The notes: generated by a model from the letters alone, not told the origin. A DNA stretch of 64,000 bases from an uncultured Lachnospiraceae bacterium (GCA_947650005.1 CANSTU010000003.1:27049-91048), one strand, 5' to 3'; numbered from the stretch's first letter, positions 43,300-53,563 are shown. Numbers and translations are program-made.

Positions 43300-43529
43300 G
43301 GGAGTTACTTTATACGCGTGCCAGGGCCATTCCAGAAGGGAGGCGGTCTGGCCTGTGACTTTTTCGGTTCCGGCTATGCCGGATATTCCAGAGAAACCTG
43401 CTTCCCTGTCGGGGTAGGCCCTCCAGGGAAGCAGGTTTCTCTTTCATGGCGTGGAAGGAACCGAAAAAGTACACAGGCCCGTCCGTCTCCCTTCTGGAAT
43501 AGCCTTGGCACGCGTGCAAAGCAACTCCC
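43300..43529. repeat. Giant palindrome (230 bp) between ftsH and uvrC
   Basis: Outer arms GGGAGTTACTTTATACGCG and CGCGTGCAAAGCAACTCCC pair inward for about 70 bp. The inner part is a perfect 18-bp stem, GAGAAACCTGCTTCCCTG/CAGGGAAGCAGGTTTCTC. The tip, read on the minus strand, is CTTCCCTG, AGGGCC, CCCGACAGGGAAG, the same as in the copy at 34701-34948, while the outer arms are largely different. Confidence 0.9.
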
Positions 43530-43589
43530 GGCCCGACTCACCTGCGAACCGGGTGAAACAGAATTATGGTGTTCCTTCACATTTACGTC

Positions 43590-45962
43590 TTATTTTTCAT
43601 TTCTGTCATAGGGCGGAAGGGGGGAATTGGAAAACCTTCCCACAGGGCCCAAGGAAGATTCGGCGCTTCCTTCTCCTGCTGTATTTTCTCTTTCCGGAAA
43701 GCTGTCCTGCGCTTCCGCGGCGTTTTCGTTTTCCGGGATCCTATCCGAATCCGGCGAGTCAAACACTCCCTTATCCTGGCCCGGAAGGATACTTTGGCTG
43801 CTCTTCCACCAATCATCCTGCTGGTTAGGCTGCTGCATCTGGCCTTCGAGCGCCTGCTCCATAGGGCGGCTGTATCCATACGGCGCCGAATTCGGCTGGG
43901 AGCTATATCCGACAGGTACTTGTTCCGGCCGGCTCCCGTTCATGTCAGGCGCTGTTTCCTGCACATCCGTGCCTTTAGGAGCCTCTTTGCCCTTTTCGGC
44001 CTCCCCATCCTCTTCCTCAGGTTCCGGAAGGCCCTTTTCCGCCCGATAAATTTTCATGAATTCCTTACCGGTAATGGTTTCCTTCTCGATCAGGTGGCCG
44101 GCCAGTTTATCCATCAGGTCGCGGTTCTCCCGGAGGAGCTCCAACGCCTGCGAATAGCACTCCTTCAGAATGTTCATTACCTCGGAGTCCACCTCGGCTG
44201 CGGTCACATCCGAACAGTTCATGCTGGCGCGCCCTTCCAGATATTTGCTTTCCACGGTCTGTAAGCCGATGAGGCCGAATCTCTTGCTCATTCCGTATTG
44301 CGTCACCATCGCACGGGCGATTCCGGTGGCCTTCTCGATGTCGTTGGCAGCCCCGGTTGTGATGCTGTCAAACATGATTTCCTCAGCGGCCCGGCCTGCC
44401 AGCAGGCCCACCAACATATCGTGGAGCTCCGCTTCCGTATTCAAGTACTTCTCTTCCTCCGGGACCTGCATTACGTATCCCAGGGCCCCCATGGTACGGG
44501 GTACAATGGTAATCTTCTGCACAGGCTCCGAATTTTTCTGCAAGGCGGATACCAGCGCATGCCCCACCTCATGGTAGGAGACGATCCGTCGTTCTTCCTT
44601 GCTCATAATCCGGTCTTTCTTTTCTTTTCCCACAAGGACCTGCTCCACGGCCTCAAACAGATCCTTCTGGCATACGTAATCCCTGCCCTGTTTCACCGCG
44701 TTGATAGCGGCCTCATTGATCATGTTGGCCAGATCCGATCCAACCGCTCCGCTGGTGGCGAGGGCGATGGCGTCCAGATCCACCGTATCGTCCATGAGCA
44801 CGTCCTTGGCATGCACCCGCAGGATCTCCACGCGCCCCTTCAGATCGGGCTTATCCACGATGATCTGCCTGTCAAACCGGCCCGGACGCAACAGAGCCTT
44901 ATCCAGGATTTCCGGCCTATTGGTGGCCGCCAGGATCAGGACGCCGCTGGAGCTATCGAATCCGTCCATCTCGGACAACAGCTGATTCAACGTCTGCTCA
45001 CGCTCCTCATTTCCTCCGCCGTATTTGGAATCCCGGCTCCGCCCGATGGCATCGATTTCGTCTATGAATACGATACACGGTGCATTTTTGGATGCCTCTT
45101 TAAAAAGGTCGCGTACACGGGACGCGCCCACGCCCACGTATAGTTCAATAAAGTCTGAACCGGTCAGGGAAAAGAACGGCACATGCGCTTCCCCGGCAAC
45201 CGCCTTGGCCAGCAACGTTTTACCCGTACCGGGAGGCCCCACCAGCAGGGCGCCCTTCGGAAGCCTAGCCCCAATCTTGGAATAGCGCCCCGGATTGTGC
45301 AGGAAGTCCACCACCTCCTGCAAAGACTCCTTCGCCTCGTCCTCTCCTGCCACATCCTTGAATGTTACTCCCGTTTCCTTCTGCACATATACCTTTGCAT
45401 TGCTTTTACCTACGCCCATAGGCCCGCCGCCACCGGTCATCTTCTTCATCAGGAAATTGAACAAGAAGATGATCGCCACAAAGGGCAGCACATAGGTGAG
45501 AAGCATAGAGAGAAGGAATCCGGAATTGTCCGGAATTTGTCCGTTAATTTTCACTCCGGCTTTCAACAGTTTGTCTGTTAAAGTATCATCCTCCACCCGT
45601 CCGGTATAGTAGGTGATCTCGGGTGGCTGGACGAACGCATTCTCCGTCTCATTCGTCTTGGGGATAATGTTGATCTGGTCGTCCGTGATCTCCACGCTTT
45701 CAACCTCTCCCTTATCCACCATCTCCAGAAATTCGTTATAGGTGACCTCCTGATTGGACACACCGCTGAGCATTTTCATAAAGAAACTCATGCAGACCAG
45801 CGTCACCAGAGCCGCCACGAGCAGAAGCAACAGGTTCTGTCTTCCCGGAGATCCTCCCGGACCCTGCTGCCCGCCGGAGCCGCCCGGCCCTCCTGACCCT
45901 CCTCCCTGGCCGTTATTATAGCCGTTTCCCCCATTATAGCTGTTCAGATTATTGTTATCCAT
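43590..45962 (-). CDS. ftsH: ATP-dependent zinc metalloprotease FtsH
   Basis: This 790-aa membrane protease degrades misfolded membrane and regulatory proteins. It has a Gly/Asn-rich cytoplasmic N-terminus, helix 1 ([20 protein letters not shown]), an extracellular loop with helix 2 ([20 protein letters not shown]), the AAA domain ([31 protein letters not shown]) and the zinc site HEVGH. The C-terminal tail of about 150 residues, rich in Pro, Gln, Gly and acidic residues, is longer than usual. The start at 45962 follows AGGAAGG behind a hairpin-SD module. Confidence 0.97.
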   Translation of the reverse strand: MDNNNLNSYNGGNGYNNGQGGGSGGPGGSGGQQGPGGSPGRQNLLLLLVAALVTLVCMSFFMKMLSGVSNQEVTYNEFLEMVDKGEVESVEITDDQINIIPKTNETENAFVQPPEITYYTGRVEDDTLTDKLLKAGVKINGQIPDNSGFLLSMLLTYVLPFVAIIFLFNFLMKKMTGGGGPMGVGKSNAKVYVQKETGVTFKDVAGEDEAKESLQEVVDFLHNPGRYSKIGARLPKGALLVGPPGTGKTLLAKAVAGEAHVPFFSLTGSDFIELYVGVGASRVRDLFKEASKNAPCIVFIDEIDAIGRSRDSKYGGGNEEREQTLNQLLSEMDGFDSSSGVLILAATNRPEILDKALLRPGRFDRQIIVDKPDLKGRVEILRVHAKDVLMDDTVDLDAIALATSGAVGSDLANMINEAAINAVKQGRDYVCQKDLFEAVEQVLVGKEKKDRIMSKEERRIVSYHEVGHALVSALQKNSEPVQKITIVPRTMGALGYVMQVPEEEKYLNTEAELHDMLVGLLAGRAAEEIMFDSITTGAANDIEKATGIARAMVTQYGMSKRFGLIGLQTVESKYLEGRASMNCSDVTAAEVDSEVMNILKECYSQALELLRENRDLMDKLAGHLIEKETITGKEFMKIYRAEKGLPEPEEEDGEAEKGKEAPKGTDVQETAPDMNGSRPEQVPVGYSSQPNSAPYGYSRPMEQALEGQMQQPNQQDDWWKSSQSILPGQDKGVFDSPDSDRIPENENAAEAQDSFPERENTAGEGSAESSLGPVGRFSNSPLPPYDRNEK

Positions 45963-46062
45963 TCTAACCTTCCTGCCCGTTTCAGCGGGCGTAAATTCAT
46001 GGCCAGGAAATAACTGCCATACGATTTCTCAGCCAATCTGCGCTTGCCCGCTTCAGCGGACA
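45963..46062 (-). repeat. Tandem hairpin-SD module ahead of ftsH
   Basis: On the minus strand a partial stem TCCGC/GCGGG (plus 46047-46060) with GCAGATTGGC is followed by stem GCCCGC-TGAA-ACGGGC (45975-45990, with mismatch) and AGGAAGGTTAGA before the start codon. The remainder of the ftsH-pyrG gap to 46257 is A+T-rich and probably holds divergent promoters, none convincing. Confidence 0.6.
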
Positions 46063-46257
46063 TTCTCTTGTGCATAGCTATTGCGATAATTATATAACGC
46101 AATCATGCGCATTCTGCTCTCGTTTGAATCACTGTTTCTTATTATATTGTTTTACTAAATAGAAATCAATATGAATTCTCTGAAATTATCAGGCAATCTA
46201 TAAAAGATTTATTAACTTTTTTATAGAAAACTGTGGATTTTTTTCCTCCAGACGTTG

Positions 46258-46453
46258 TATAATAGTGAAATTGAGTTGCCAGAGAAACTCGGTCGGGCTC
46301 CCATGCCAGAGGGCCGCCCGGCATGGGGGATATTGACCCTTTCCAGGTTTGAATCTATTGTACACGCAGCCGCGCTTCACGTGATGTCCATCGTCGTCGC
46401 AATCTTGAACGGAAAGCCTTTGGCGCCGCCATGACGGCAGAATGGAGAACACT
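46258..46453 (+). promoter_or_regulatory. pyrG promoter -10 and leader with hairpin
   Basis: TATAAT at 46258-46263 is a likely -10 box without a clear -35. The leader of about 185 nt contains the stem CCCATGCC/GGCATGGG (46300-46327). In Bacillus pyrG is controlled by a CTP-dependent leader; no clear terminator with a U-tract is visible here, so similar control is only a possibility. Confidence 0.4.
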
Positions 46454-48109
46454 ATGGCAGTAAAATACGTATTTGTAACGGGCGGGGTGGTATCAGGGCT
46501 CGGAAAGGGGATCACCGCCGCTTCTCTGGGACGTTTGTTAAAAGCCCGGGGCTACCGGGTAACCATGCAGAAATTCGATCCCTACATCAACATCGACCCG
46601 GGGACGATGAATCCCATTCAGCACGGGGAGGTTTTTGTCACTGACGACGGCACGGAAACTGATTTGGATTTGGGACATTACGAACGGTTCATCGACGAAG
46701 AATTGGACAAAAATTCCAATGTTACCACAGGGAAAATCTATTGGTCCGTACTTCAGAAAGAGCGGCGGGGTGATTACGGCGGTGGAACCGTACAGGTCAT
46801 CCCCCACGTTACGAATGAAATCAAGAGTCTTTTTTACCGTAATTTTACCGATGATGAAACCAGGATCGCCATCATAGAGGTTGGCGGAACGGTGGGGGAT
46901 ATCGAAAGCCAGCCTTTCTTAGAGTCCATCCGCCAGTTTCAGCATGAAGTGGGCCGGGAAAACGCGATCCTGATCCACGTCACCTTGATTCCTTATCTGC
47001 GCGCTTCCCAAGAGCTCAAGACCAAGCCTACCCAAGCCAGCGTCAAGGAGCTCCAGGGCATGGGGCTGTGGCCAGATCTCATCGTATGCAGGAGCGAAAT
47101 CCCTCTGAATCAGGGAATCCGGGACAAAATAGCCCTCTTCTGCAACGTTCCCAGCACCCATGTGCTCCAGAATCTGGACGTGGAATACCTCTATGAAGCC
47201 CCTCTTGCCATGGAAAAGGAATGCTTGGCCGATGTGGTATGCCAATGCCTGGGGCTTGAAAACAGGAAGCCGGAACTGGCGGACTGGGAAGCCATGGTGG
47301 CCGCCCTGCGTTCTCCCACCCGTGAAGTTACCATCGCCCTGGTAGGCAAATATATCCAGCTCCACGATGCGTATATCAGCGTGGCCGAGGCGCTAAAACA
47401 CGGCGGCATCTCCAACCATGCTTCTGTCAACATCCGATGGATCGATTCCGAATCTCTAACAGAGGGCAATGCCTTTGGGCTTTTGGACGAAGCGGACGGT
47501 ATTTTGGTGCCCGGTGGGTTCGGAAGCCGTGGTATTGAAGGAAAGATCCGCGCTATCCGTCATGCCAGAACCCGGGATATTCCCTTCCTGGGGCTTTGTC
47601 TGGGCATGCAGCTTTCCATTGTGGAGTATGCCCGCAATGTGCTGGACTATGCCGACGCGGACAGCGCGGAGTTTAACCCCTATACTGCCCATCCGGTCAT
47701 TGCCTTGATGCCGGATCAAAACGGCGTCGAGGACATTGGGGGAACCCTTCGCCTCGGCTCCTATCCCTGTATCCTGGATAAATCCTCCCTGGCCTGCCGC
47801 CTTTATGGGAAAGAACGCATCCAGGAACGCCATCGTCACCGCTACGAGGTGAACAACGACTACCGCAGCGCCCTGACGGCCCATGGGATGAAGCTTTCCG
47901 GCCTGTCACCGGACGGCAGGATTGTGGAAATGTGCGAAATTCCGTCTCATCCCTTTTTCCTTGCCACCCAGGCCCATCCGGAATTCAAGTCCCGCCCCAA
48001 CAGGCCTCACCCTCTTTTTGCAGGTTTTGTGGCCGCCGCGTTGGAACATCAAAAACATAGACTCGACAACCCGGACGTTCCCCAGGCGTCCCCAGGCTCC
48101 TATAAATGA
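46454..48109 (+). CDS. pyrG: CTP synthase
   Basis: This 551-aa enzyme converts UTP to CTP using glutamine. The synthetase domain ([37 protein letters not shown]) is followed by a class I glutamine amidotransferase with the nucleophile Cys in GLCLGMQ and a His-Pro-Glu in [13 protein letters not shown]-like context ([10 protein letters not shown]). The ATG at 46454 has GGAG six bases upstream. It is followed after 7 bp by the DUF1846 gene. Confidence 0.97.
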   Translation: MAVKYVFVTGGVVSGLGKGITAASLGRLLKARGYRVTMQKFDPYINIDPGTMNPIQHGEVFVTDDGTETDLDLGHYERFIDEELDKNSNVTTGKIYWSVLQKERRGDYGGGTVQVIPHVTNEIKSLFYRNFTDDETRIAIIEVGGTVGDIESQPFLESIRQFQHEVGRENAILIHVTLIPYLRASQELKTKPTQASVKELQGMGLWPDLIVCRSEIPLNQGIRDKIALFCNVPSTHVLQNLDVEYLYEAPLAMEKECLADVVCQCLGLENRKPELADWEAMVAALRSPTREVTIALVGKYIQLHDAYISVAEALKHGGISNHASVNIRWIDSESLTEGNAFGLLDEADGILVPGGFGSRGIEGKIRAIRHARTRDIPFLGLCLGMQLSIVEYARNVLDYADADSAEFNPYTAHPVIALMPDQNGVEDIGGTLRLGSYPCILDKSSLACRLYGKERIQERHRHRYEVNNDYRSALTAHGMKLSGLSPDGRIVEMCEIPSHPFFLATQAHPEFKSRPNRPHPLFAGFVAAALEHQKHRLDNPDVPQASPGSYK

Positions 48110-48116
48110 GGTTCCT

Positions 48117-49595
48117 ATGAAATACGGTTTTGATAATAATAAATACCTGAAAATGCAGTCCGAGCACATCCGGGAGCGGATCGCCATGTTCGGCGACAAG
48201 CTCTACCTGGAATTCGGCGGGAAGCTTTTTGACGATTATCACGCTTCCCGTGTCCTTCCCGGTTTTGAACCGGACAGTAAATTTAAGATGTTGCTGCAGT
48301 TGAAGGAACAGGTGGAGATCGTCCTTGTTGTCAGCGCTTCTGCCATTGAAAAGAATAAGATCCGTCAGGATTCCGGCTTAACCTATGGGGCGGAAGTCAT
48401 CCGGCTCATCAATACCTTCCGCAAGATGGGCTTTCTGTCCAGTTCCGTGGTCATCACCCAATATGCCGGACAACCTTCCGCGGATCAATACCGGGTCAAG
48501 CTGAATAACCTGGGGATTCGTTCCTACCTTCACTATGTGATAGACGGTTATCCCGGCAACATCGATCTGATCGTCAGCAACGAAGGCTACGGCCGAAATG
48601 ACTATGTAGAAACGAGCCGTCCTCTGGTGGTCGTCACAGCCCCGGGCCCCGGCAGCGGCAAGATGGCCACCTGCTTATCCCAGCTCTACCACGAACACCG
48701 CAGAGGGATCCAAGCCGGCTATGCCAAATTTGAAACCTTCCCTATCTGGAATCTGCCTCTGAAACATCCGGTAAACATCGCCTACGAAGCCGCCACCGCG
48801 GATCTCAACGATGTGAACATGATCGACCCCTTCCATCTGGAAGCTTACGGCGAAACCACGGTCAATTATAACCGGGATGTGGAGATCTTTCCTGTGCTAA
48901 ACGCCATCTTCGAACAGATTCTAGGGGAAAGCCCCTATAAATCTCCCACGGATATGGGCGTCAACATGGCCGGCAACTGTATCGTGGATGACGCCGCCTG
49001 CCGGGAAGCCGCCAATCAGGAGATCATCCGGCGCTATTACAACTGTCTGTGCGACCTGAAACGCGGGAACAGCTCCAGAGAAATCCTTTATAAGCTTCAG
49101 CTGCTCATGAAACAGGGCGGCCTGACCATCAACGACCGTCCCGCTGTAAACGCCGCCATGCAGAGGGAAGCGGATACCGGCCACCCGGCCGTAGCCATCG
49201 AGCTTTCCGACGGCTCCCTTGTCACCGGAAAGACCTCCGGCCTGCTGGGCGCCGCATCGGCCTGCCTGCTCAATTCCCTGAAGGTCATCGAGGGCATAGA
49301 CCATGAAGTGCATCTGGTGTCTCCCCAGGCAATTGAGCCCATCCAGACTCTAAAGACTTCCTATCTGGGAAGCATCAACCCAAGGCTGCACACGGACGAA
49401 ATTCTCATCGCCCTTTCCATCAGCGCCGCTACGGACAAGCGGGCTGCGCTAGCCCTGAGCGCCCTGCGCCAGCTGAAGGGCTGCGAGGTTCATTCTTCGG
49501 TTATGCTCTCTGCCGTGGACGAATCCGTTTTCCGGAAACTGGGAATGCATTTGACCTGCGAGCCAAAAACAGAGGCGGACGGGCATGGGCAGTGA
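48117..49595 (+). CDS. DUF1846 family protein (putative ATP-binding)
   Basis: This 492-aa protein of unknown biochemical function is widespread in Firmicutes. It begins MKYGFDNNKYLKMQSEHIRE at 48117, with GAGG five bases upstream. The longer track ORF only adds pyrG overlap. A P-loop-like TAPGPGSGKMATC lies near residue 180 and suggests nucleotide binding. It is 7 bp after pyrG and shares its terminator, so coexpression with CTP synthesis is likely. No signal peptide or membrane helix is apparent. Confidence 0.9.
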   Translation: MKYGFDNNKYLKMQSEHIRERIAMFGDKLYLEFGGKLFDDYHASRVLPGFEPDSKFKMLLQLKEQVEIVLVVSASAIEKNKIRQDSGLTYGAEVIRLINTFRKMGFLSSSVVITQYAGQPSADQYRVKLNNLGIRSYLHYVIDGYPGNIDLIVSNEGYGRNDYVETSRPLVVVTAPGPGSGKMATCLSQLYHEHRRGIQAGYAKFETFPIWNLPLKHPVNIAYEAATADLNDVNMIDPFHLEAYGETTVNYNRDVEIFPVLNAIFEQILGESPYKSPTDMGVNMAGNCIVDDAACREAANQEIIRRYYNCLCDLKRGNSSREILYKLQLLMKQGGLTINDRPAVNAAMQREADTGHPAVAIELSDGSLVTGKTSGLLGAASACLLNSLKVIEGIDHEVHLVSPQAIEPIQTLKTSYLGSINPRLHTDEILIALSISAATDKRAALALSALRQLKGCEVHSSVMLSAVDESVFRKLGMHLTCEPKTEADGHGQ

Positions 49596-49658
49596 TCCTG
49601 AGAACCGGGCAGCCAAGAATATCTTTTGGAAAAACAATCTGATACGTAGCCGTCAGAC

Positions 49659-49702
49659 AGATACCCCCTGCAAAGGCAGCCTTTGCAAGGGGTATCTTTC
49701 CT
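49659..49702 (+). terminator. Intrinsic terminator of the pyrG-DUF1846 operon
   Basis: AGATACCCCCTGCAAAGG and CCTTTGCAAGGGGTATCT form an 18-bp stem with one mismatch and a 3-nt loop, followed by TTCCTT. It lies about 65 bp past the DUF1846 stop and just before the convergent hydrolase stop. Confidence 0.85.
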
Positions 49703-49716
49703 TCCTGCTATTTATA

Positions 49717-50628
49717 TTACAAACGCTTGATGACCTGTTCCTCCACAGCCTGTTTTACCTTGTCGTAGTCACCCCTCTCCGGACACTGTATGGCCACCAC
49801 CAGCCCCTTTTGAGGCAGTACCGTCGTTACCTGTCCGAACGAACCGGCGGCTTGATATCCTCCTAGTTCGGAAACGATCCAAAACTGATACCCATAACCG
49901 TCTCCACCTTGGCTGCCCTCCACATCTATCTGTTTTTGGGTCGCCATCTCAATCCATTCTTTCGGTACAATCCGTTTTGCCTTCCATACACCGCCCCCCA
50001 AGTATGTTTGACCAAGCCGTATCATGTCCGACAATTTCAGCTGCATTCCTCCCCCGCCATTCGGATGTCCCTGGGTATCGTTCTCCCAAATGGGGAATCC
50101 GATTTCCATAGGCCCTAAAATGTGGTCATACAAATATTGGGAGAGAGTCTGTCCAGTCGCATGTTCCACCATCCTTCCTATCAGGATAGAGTCGGCCGTG
50201 GAGTATACGAAGTGTTCTCCCGGCCTGTCTATCATTTCCCTGGATAGCATATATTTCATATAATCCGGAAGGCCTACGCCCCTCCGCCGATCCGCCCCCA
50301 TCAGATAGGGCTTCCCGAACCCGCTGGACATGGTCATGAGATGTTTCAACTTCACTTCATATAGAAGGGGGGAAGCATGGTCCGGCACATATTCTCGGAA
50401 CGCATCCGCCAGCCTGTCTTCCAGGGATAGCAGACCGCCCGCAATGGCAATACCTGCTGCCGTTGCCGTAAAGCTCTTCGTGTGAGAATAGATATTTCTC
50501 GGAATATCCGGCCGGAAATGCTGCTCATACAGAATTTTTTTCTCGTCTCCCACCGCGATCCCTTCCATCGGAAGCTGGATATCCGTTACATAATCCGCGA
50601 ATTCCTTCACAATTTTTTCGATTGACAT
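49717..50628 (-). CDS. Beta-lactamase-fold serine hydrolase (PF00144)
   Basis: This 303-aa hydrolase of the class C beta-lactamase/esterase family has the catalytic SxxK at Ser48 (SHTKS) and the tyrosine motif in FVYSTADSILIGR. The third motif is not obvious. No signal peptide is present, so it acts in the cytoplasm and is unlikely to be a resistance enzyme; an esterase, amidase or aminohydrolase is more likely. The start at 50628 is chosen after AGAGGG and a GCC/GGC hairpin. It is the last gene of the citDEF-like operon and is distantly similar to the hydrolase at its other end. Confidence 0.85.
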   Translation of the reverse strand: MSIEKIVKEFADYVTDIQLPMEGIAVGDEKKILYEQHFRPDIPRNIYSHTKSFTATAAGIAIAGGLLSLEDRLADAFREYVPDHASPLLYEVKLKHLMTMSSGFGKPYLMGADRRRGVGLPDYMKYMLSREMIDRPGEHFVYSTADSILIGRMVEHATGQTLSQYLYDHILGPMEIGFPIWENDTQGHPNGGGGMQLKLSDMIRLGQTYLGGGVWKAKRIVPKEWIEMATQKQIDVEGSQGGDGYGYQFWIVSELGGYQAAGSFGQVTTVLPQKGLVVAIQCPERGDYDKVKQAVEEQVIKRL

Positions 50629-50631
50629 ATT

Positions 50632-50660
50632 CCCTCTCATTCTGCCGCCGCAAAAGGCTC
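50632..50660 (-). repeat. Hairpin-SD module ahead of the downstream serine hydrolase
   Basis: On the minus strand GAGAGCCTTTTGCGGCGGC can form a short GCC/GGC stem (plus 50644-50658), followed by AGAATGAGAGGGAAT and the start codon. It is a weak member of the family. Confidence 0.4.
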
Positions 50661-50715
50661 TCCGTTTAGGGATCTTTTTCCTCCCGCTGTCCATCCCCCT
50701 CAAGCGGCAGCATCC

Positions 50716-52275
50716 CTATTTCGGCAAACGGTAAGGCTTTACCTTGCGGACCACATCCATGATCGTCCCGTCCCTGCTTTCTATGATCCCCACTACCCGG
50801 TCTTCAAATTCGATCGGCTCCGGTTCCCCTGAAATCCCGTATGCAATATTCCGTAGATTTTCAATGGATGTGAACGGAAGCCTCACATCCTTCATGGCTT
50901 CTATCAGATCCCGTCTTTGGGGATTGATCGCGATTCCGTAATCCGTAACCACCACGTCCACCGACTCTCCGGGCGTCGTTACCGTGGTCACCGCTGTGCG
51001 TACCGTAGGCGTCCTTCCCTGAAGCAAAGGTACGATAACGATCGTACACTTTGCTCCCGCTGCCGTATCCGGATGGCCTCCCTGGGCCCCAATGATCGTG
51101 CCGTCCGAACCGACTACCACATTGCAGTTAAAATTCACGTCTACCTCCAGAGCTCCAAGGATGACGAAATCCAGTTTATTTACCACTGCGCCCTTATTGA
51201 ATGGGTCCGCATATTCACCGGCGCTAATTCGGAAATGCTTTAAATCTTTTACCGATTCCACTGCGTCCAAATCAAAATCCTGTGTATCCAGCAGGCAGTC
51301 CACCTGATCATGGATCAGCAGATCGCACATGGGCTTGGTCAGCCCTCCGACGCCGAAGCGCATTCGTATCCCCCGCTGCCTCATGACCTTCGCTAGAAAA
51401 ACCGTGGACGCGATCGAGGCGCCCCCGACTCCGGTCTGATAGGAAAATCCGTCTTTGAAGTACGGAGAATTTACCACAAACTGCGTACAATAGTCCGCCA
51501 TCATGAGTTTCCGCATGCTAGTAGTGGGTGCGGCCGCCCCGGAAGCAATTTTCTGCGGATCCCCAATGGCGTCCACGACCACCACATAGTCCACCTTTGT
51601 CATGGAAATATGGGCGGGAAAGTTGGGAAACGCGACCAGGCAGTCCGTAATCGCAACCACCCTGTCCGCATAGTCGGCATCCACCATCGCATAGGAGAGT
51701 ACGCCGCAGTCCGCCTTTCCTCCAATTCCACGGCAATTTCCATAGTCGTCACAGGTCGGAGCCCCTATAAAAGAAATATCCACCTTCACCTCTCCGGTTT
51801 CGATGGCGCGGACGCGTCCTCCATGGGAACGCATAATTGCAAGCCCCTGCAGTTTCCCATCGGAAATAGCCTCCCCGATTTTCCCCCTTACGCCCGAGGA
51901 GTGGATATTGGTAATCGTACCGTCTTCGATATACTTTACCAGCCCGTCATGGGCTTTTCCCAGAGAGCTGGCGCATATGGTAATATCCCGAATCCCCAAT
52001 CGGTGTACCTCTTCCATGACCATATTCACCACATAATCCCCATCCCGGAAATGGTGGTGGAATCCCAGCGTCATTCCATCGTGGATACCACACTTTATCA
52101 GGGCTTCCCGTATATTTTTCACCAGCTTATCCCCGCCGGAACGCACTACGCACCGAGTATGTGCGCCCACCTTCGTATACTCATGATTGTCAAAATGGGA
52201 ATTTCCCTGAAAAATTTCCTTTCCTGTGATGGCCAATATGTCCTCCGGAATATCCCTTCCAACCGCGTTGATCAT
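50716..52275 (-). CDS. citF: Citrate lyase alpha subunit homologue (CitF, CoA-transferase type)
   Basis: This 519-aa protein covers the full length of CitF, which moves the substrate acid onto the acyl-carrier subunit. Typical blocks are VGAHTRCVVRSGGDKLVKNI, GMTLGFHHHFRDGDYVVN, GTITNIHSSGVRGKIGEAI and RFGVGGLTKPMCDLL. Its start overlaps the citE-like stop as ATGA. No citC, citX, citG or citrate carrier is present nearby. Citramalate lyase uses homologous subunits, so a related acid is a realistic alternative substrate. Confidence 0.92.
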   Translation of the reverse strand: MINAVGRDIPEDILAITGKEIFQGNSHFDNHEYTKVGAHTRCVVRSGGDKLVKNIREALIKCGIHDGMTLGFHHHFRDGDYVVNMVMEEVHRLGIRDITICASSLGKAHDGLVKYIEDGTITNIHSSGVRGKIGEAISDGKLQGLAIMRSHGGRVRAIETGEVKVDISFIGAPTCDDYGNCRGIGGKADCGVLSYAMVDADYADRVVAITDCLVAFPNFPAHISMTKVDYVVVVDAIGDPQKIASGAAAPTTSMRKLMMADYCTQFVVNSPYFKDGFSYQTGVGGASIASTVFLAKVMRQRGIRMRFGVGGLTKPMCDLLIHDQVDCLLDTQDFDLDAVESVKDLKHFRISAGEYADPFNKGAVVNKLDFVILGALEVDVNFNCNVVVGSDGTIIGAQGGHPDTAAGAKCTIVIVPLLQGRTPTVRTAVTTVTTPGESVDVVVTDYGIAINPQRRDLIEAMKDVRLPFTSIENLRNIAYGISGEPEPIEFEDRVVGIIESRDGTIMDVVRKVKPYRLPK

Positions 52276-53189
52276 ATCCGTAACTCCTCCGTCGTATATT
52301 TCCCCGACTTTTCCGCAAGCGCGATGATTCGCTTCGCTCCTTCATAAAAAGCGATGTCAATCATCTTTCCGTCCACAGTAAAGACACCGACTCCCTCCTC
52401 GCGCCTTCTGTCTATTTCCCGCACCACCTTGACGGAGAATTCCACCTCTCCGGGGGCGGGCGTAAAGATCTCGTGGACTGGCATGATCTGCCTGGGATTG
52501 ATCACGCTCTTTCCGTCGAATCCCAGAAGATGGATCGTTTCCACATCCCTCCTAAATCCTTCCATATCATCCAGAGCCGTATATACCGTATCAAAGCACT
52601 GTACCGCTGCCGCCCTGGCCGCTATGATCAGGTTCTGTCTGGCCCCCAACAGTTCGATTCCTGTTCCGGTAATATGGGTCTGCAAATCTTTCGTATAATC
52701 GCCCCCCGACAGGGCAATCCCTAGCAGACGTCCAGATGATTCGCAGATTTCCAATGCGTTCATCACTCCTCTGGCCGACTCGATGGCCGCCATCATCAGG
52801 GTTCTTCCCTCCGGAATGCCAAATTCCCTTTCCGCGTCGGCAATCGCCGCTTCCACCCTTCGGACATCTTGGCCTGTTTCCGCCTTTGGGATTCTGACCG
52901 CATCCGCTGCGCCCGCCACGGCACATCTGATATCTTCCTTCCAATACGGTGTATTTAGTCCGTTAATCCGCACCACGCGTTCCACTCCACGATAATCCAC
53001 ATGTTTCAATGCCTGGAACAGGCAGAATCTGGCCGCATCCTTTTGGTTCTCCGCCACGGCATCCTCCAGATCCAGGATAACGCAGTCCGGCTGATAGATA
53101 TAAGGATCCCTGATCAGGTTGGGATTCTGGGCGCTCATGAATAACATTGTCCTTCGTAGACGCTTCTTATCCGGATGATTCCTCTTCAT
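52272..53189 (-). CDS. citE: Citrate/citramalate lyase beta subunit homologue (CitE)
   Basis: This 305-aa HpcH/HpaI-fold lyase cleaves an acyl thioester to acetyl product and an oxoacid. CVILDLEDAV, VRIPKAETG, AAIESARGVMNA and GKSVINPRQI match CitE. The ATG at 53189 follows GGGAG behind a well-formed hairpin-SD module. The track start four codons earlier is the ATG inside AGATGGGAG and is disregarded. It is followed directly by citF. Confidence 0.92.
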   Translation of the reverse strand: MKRNHPDKKRLRRTMLFMSAQNPNLIRDPYIYQPDCVILDLEDAVAENQKDAARFCLFQALKHVDYRGVERVVRINGLNTPYWKEDIRCAVAGAADAVRIPKAETGQDVRRVEAAIADAEREFGIPEGRTLMMAAIESARGVMNALEICESSGRLLGIALSGGDYTKDLQTHITGTGIELLGARQNLIIAARAAAVQCFDTVYTALDDMEGFRRDVETIHLLGFDGKSVINPRQIMPVHEIFTPAPGEVEFSVKVVREIDRRREEGVGVFTVDGKMIDIAFYEGAKRIIALAEKSGKYTTEELRI

Positions 53190-53266
53190 GCTTACTCCCA
53201 TCTGCCCGCCTCATCGGGCATACAAATCGGGTAAAAATAACTTCGCCTCCTGTGAAATTGAAGATT
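53190..53266 (-). repeat. Hairpin-SD module between citD and citE
   Basis: On the minus strand stem GTGAAAT/ATTTCAC overlaps the citD stop codon. GATTTGTAT, stem GCCCG-ATGAGG-CGGGC (plus 53204-53219), AGATGGGAGTAAGC and the citE start follow. It could set CitE synthesis independently of CitD. Confidence 0.75.
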
Positions 53267-53563
53267 TCACGCCAGTTTCCTCCAGGGCAGACCTTCCGTT
53301 TGATGCCAGGATCGATAGGCTGCGCACTGTATCCTGGCCCTGATCGTCCAATCCAGCGCACCTTCATCGATTACGGTTACCTTTGCCTCCGTGATATCCA
53401 GCTCTCCCAACGTTTTGCGGATTACCCCTTCAATCTGCTTTCCATACTGATGGATTACCTTACTTTCTAAGGATAACTCAATTCCGTTTTCTCCCTTTTC
53501 CAACCGTACCATACAGTCACAACGCTGCGTCGTTCCGGCAGACGATGCCTCCATGATTTTCAT
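53267..53563 (-). CDS. citD: Citrate lyase acyl-carrier (gamma) subunit homologue (CitD) lacking the usual serine
   Basis: This 98-aa protein begins MKIMEASSAGTTQRCDCMVR. Compared with known CitD (for example Escherichia coli MKINQPAVAGTLESGDVM, from memory) the alignment is gap-free, and position 14, the serine that carries the phosphoribosyl-dephospho-CoA group, is Arg followed by Cys. The rest is conserved, including IHQYGKQIEGVIRKTLGELD and EGALDWTIRARIQCAA. Its ATG overlaps the stop of the upstream hydrolase (ATGA). Either another residue (Ser7, Ser8 or Cys15) carries a cofactor, or the subunit works differently. Confidence 0.85.
   Translation of the reverse strand: MKIMEASSAGTTQRCDCMVRLEKGENGIELSLESKVIHQYGKQIEGVIRKTLGELDITEAKVTVIDEGALDWTIRARIQCAAYRSWHQTEGLPWRKLA

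Noticed and set aside
47922-48116. N-terminal extension of the DUF1846 ORF in the track
   Set aside because: It overlaps the end of pyrG; the family start MKYGFDNNKY with a ribosome site is at 48117.
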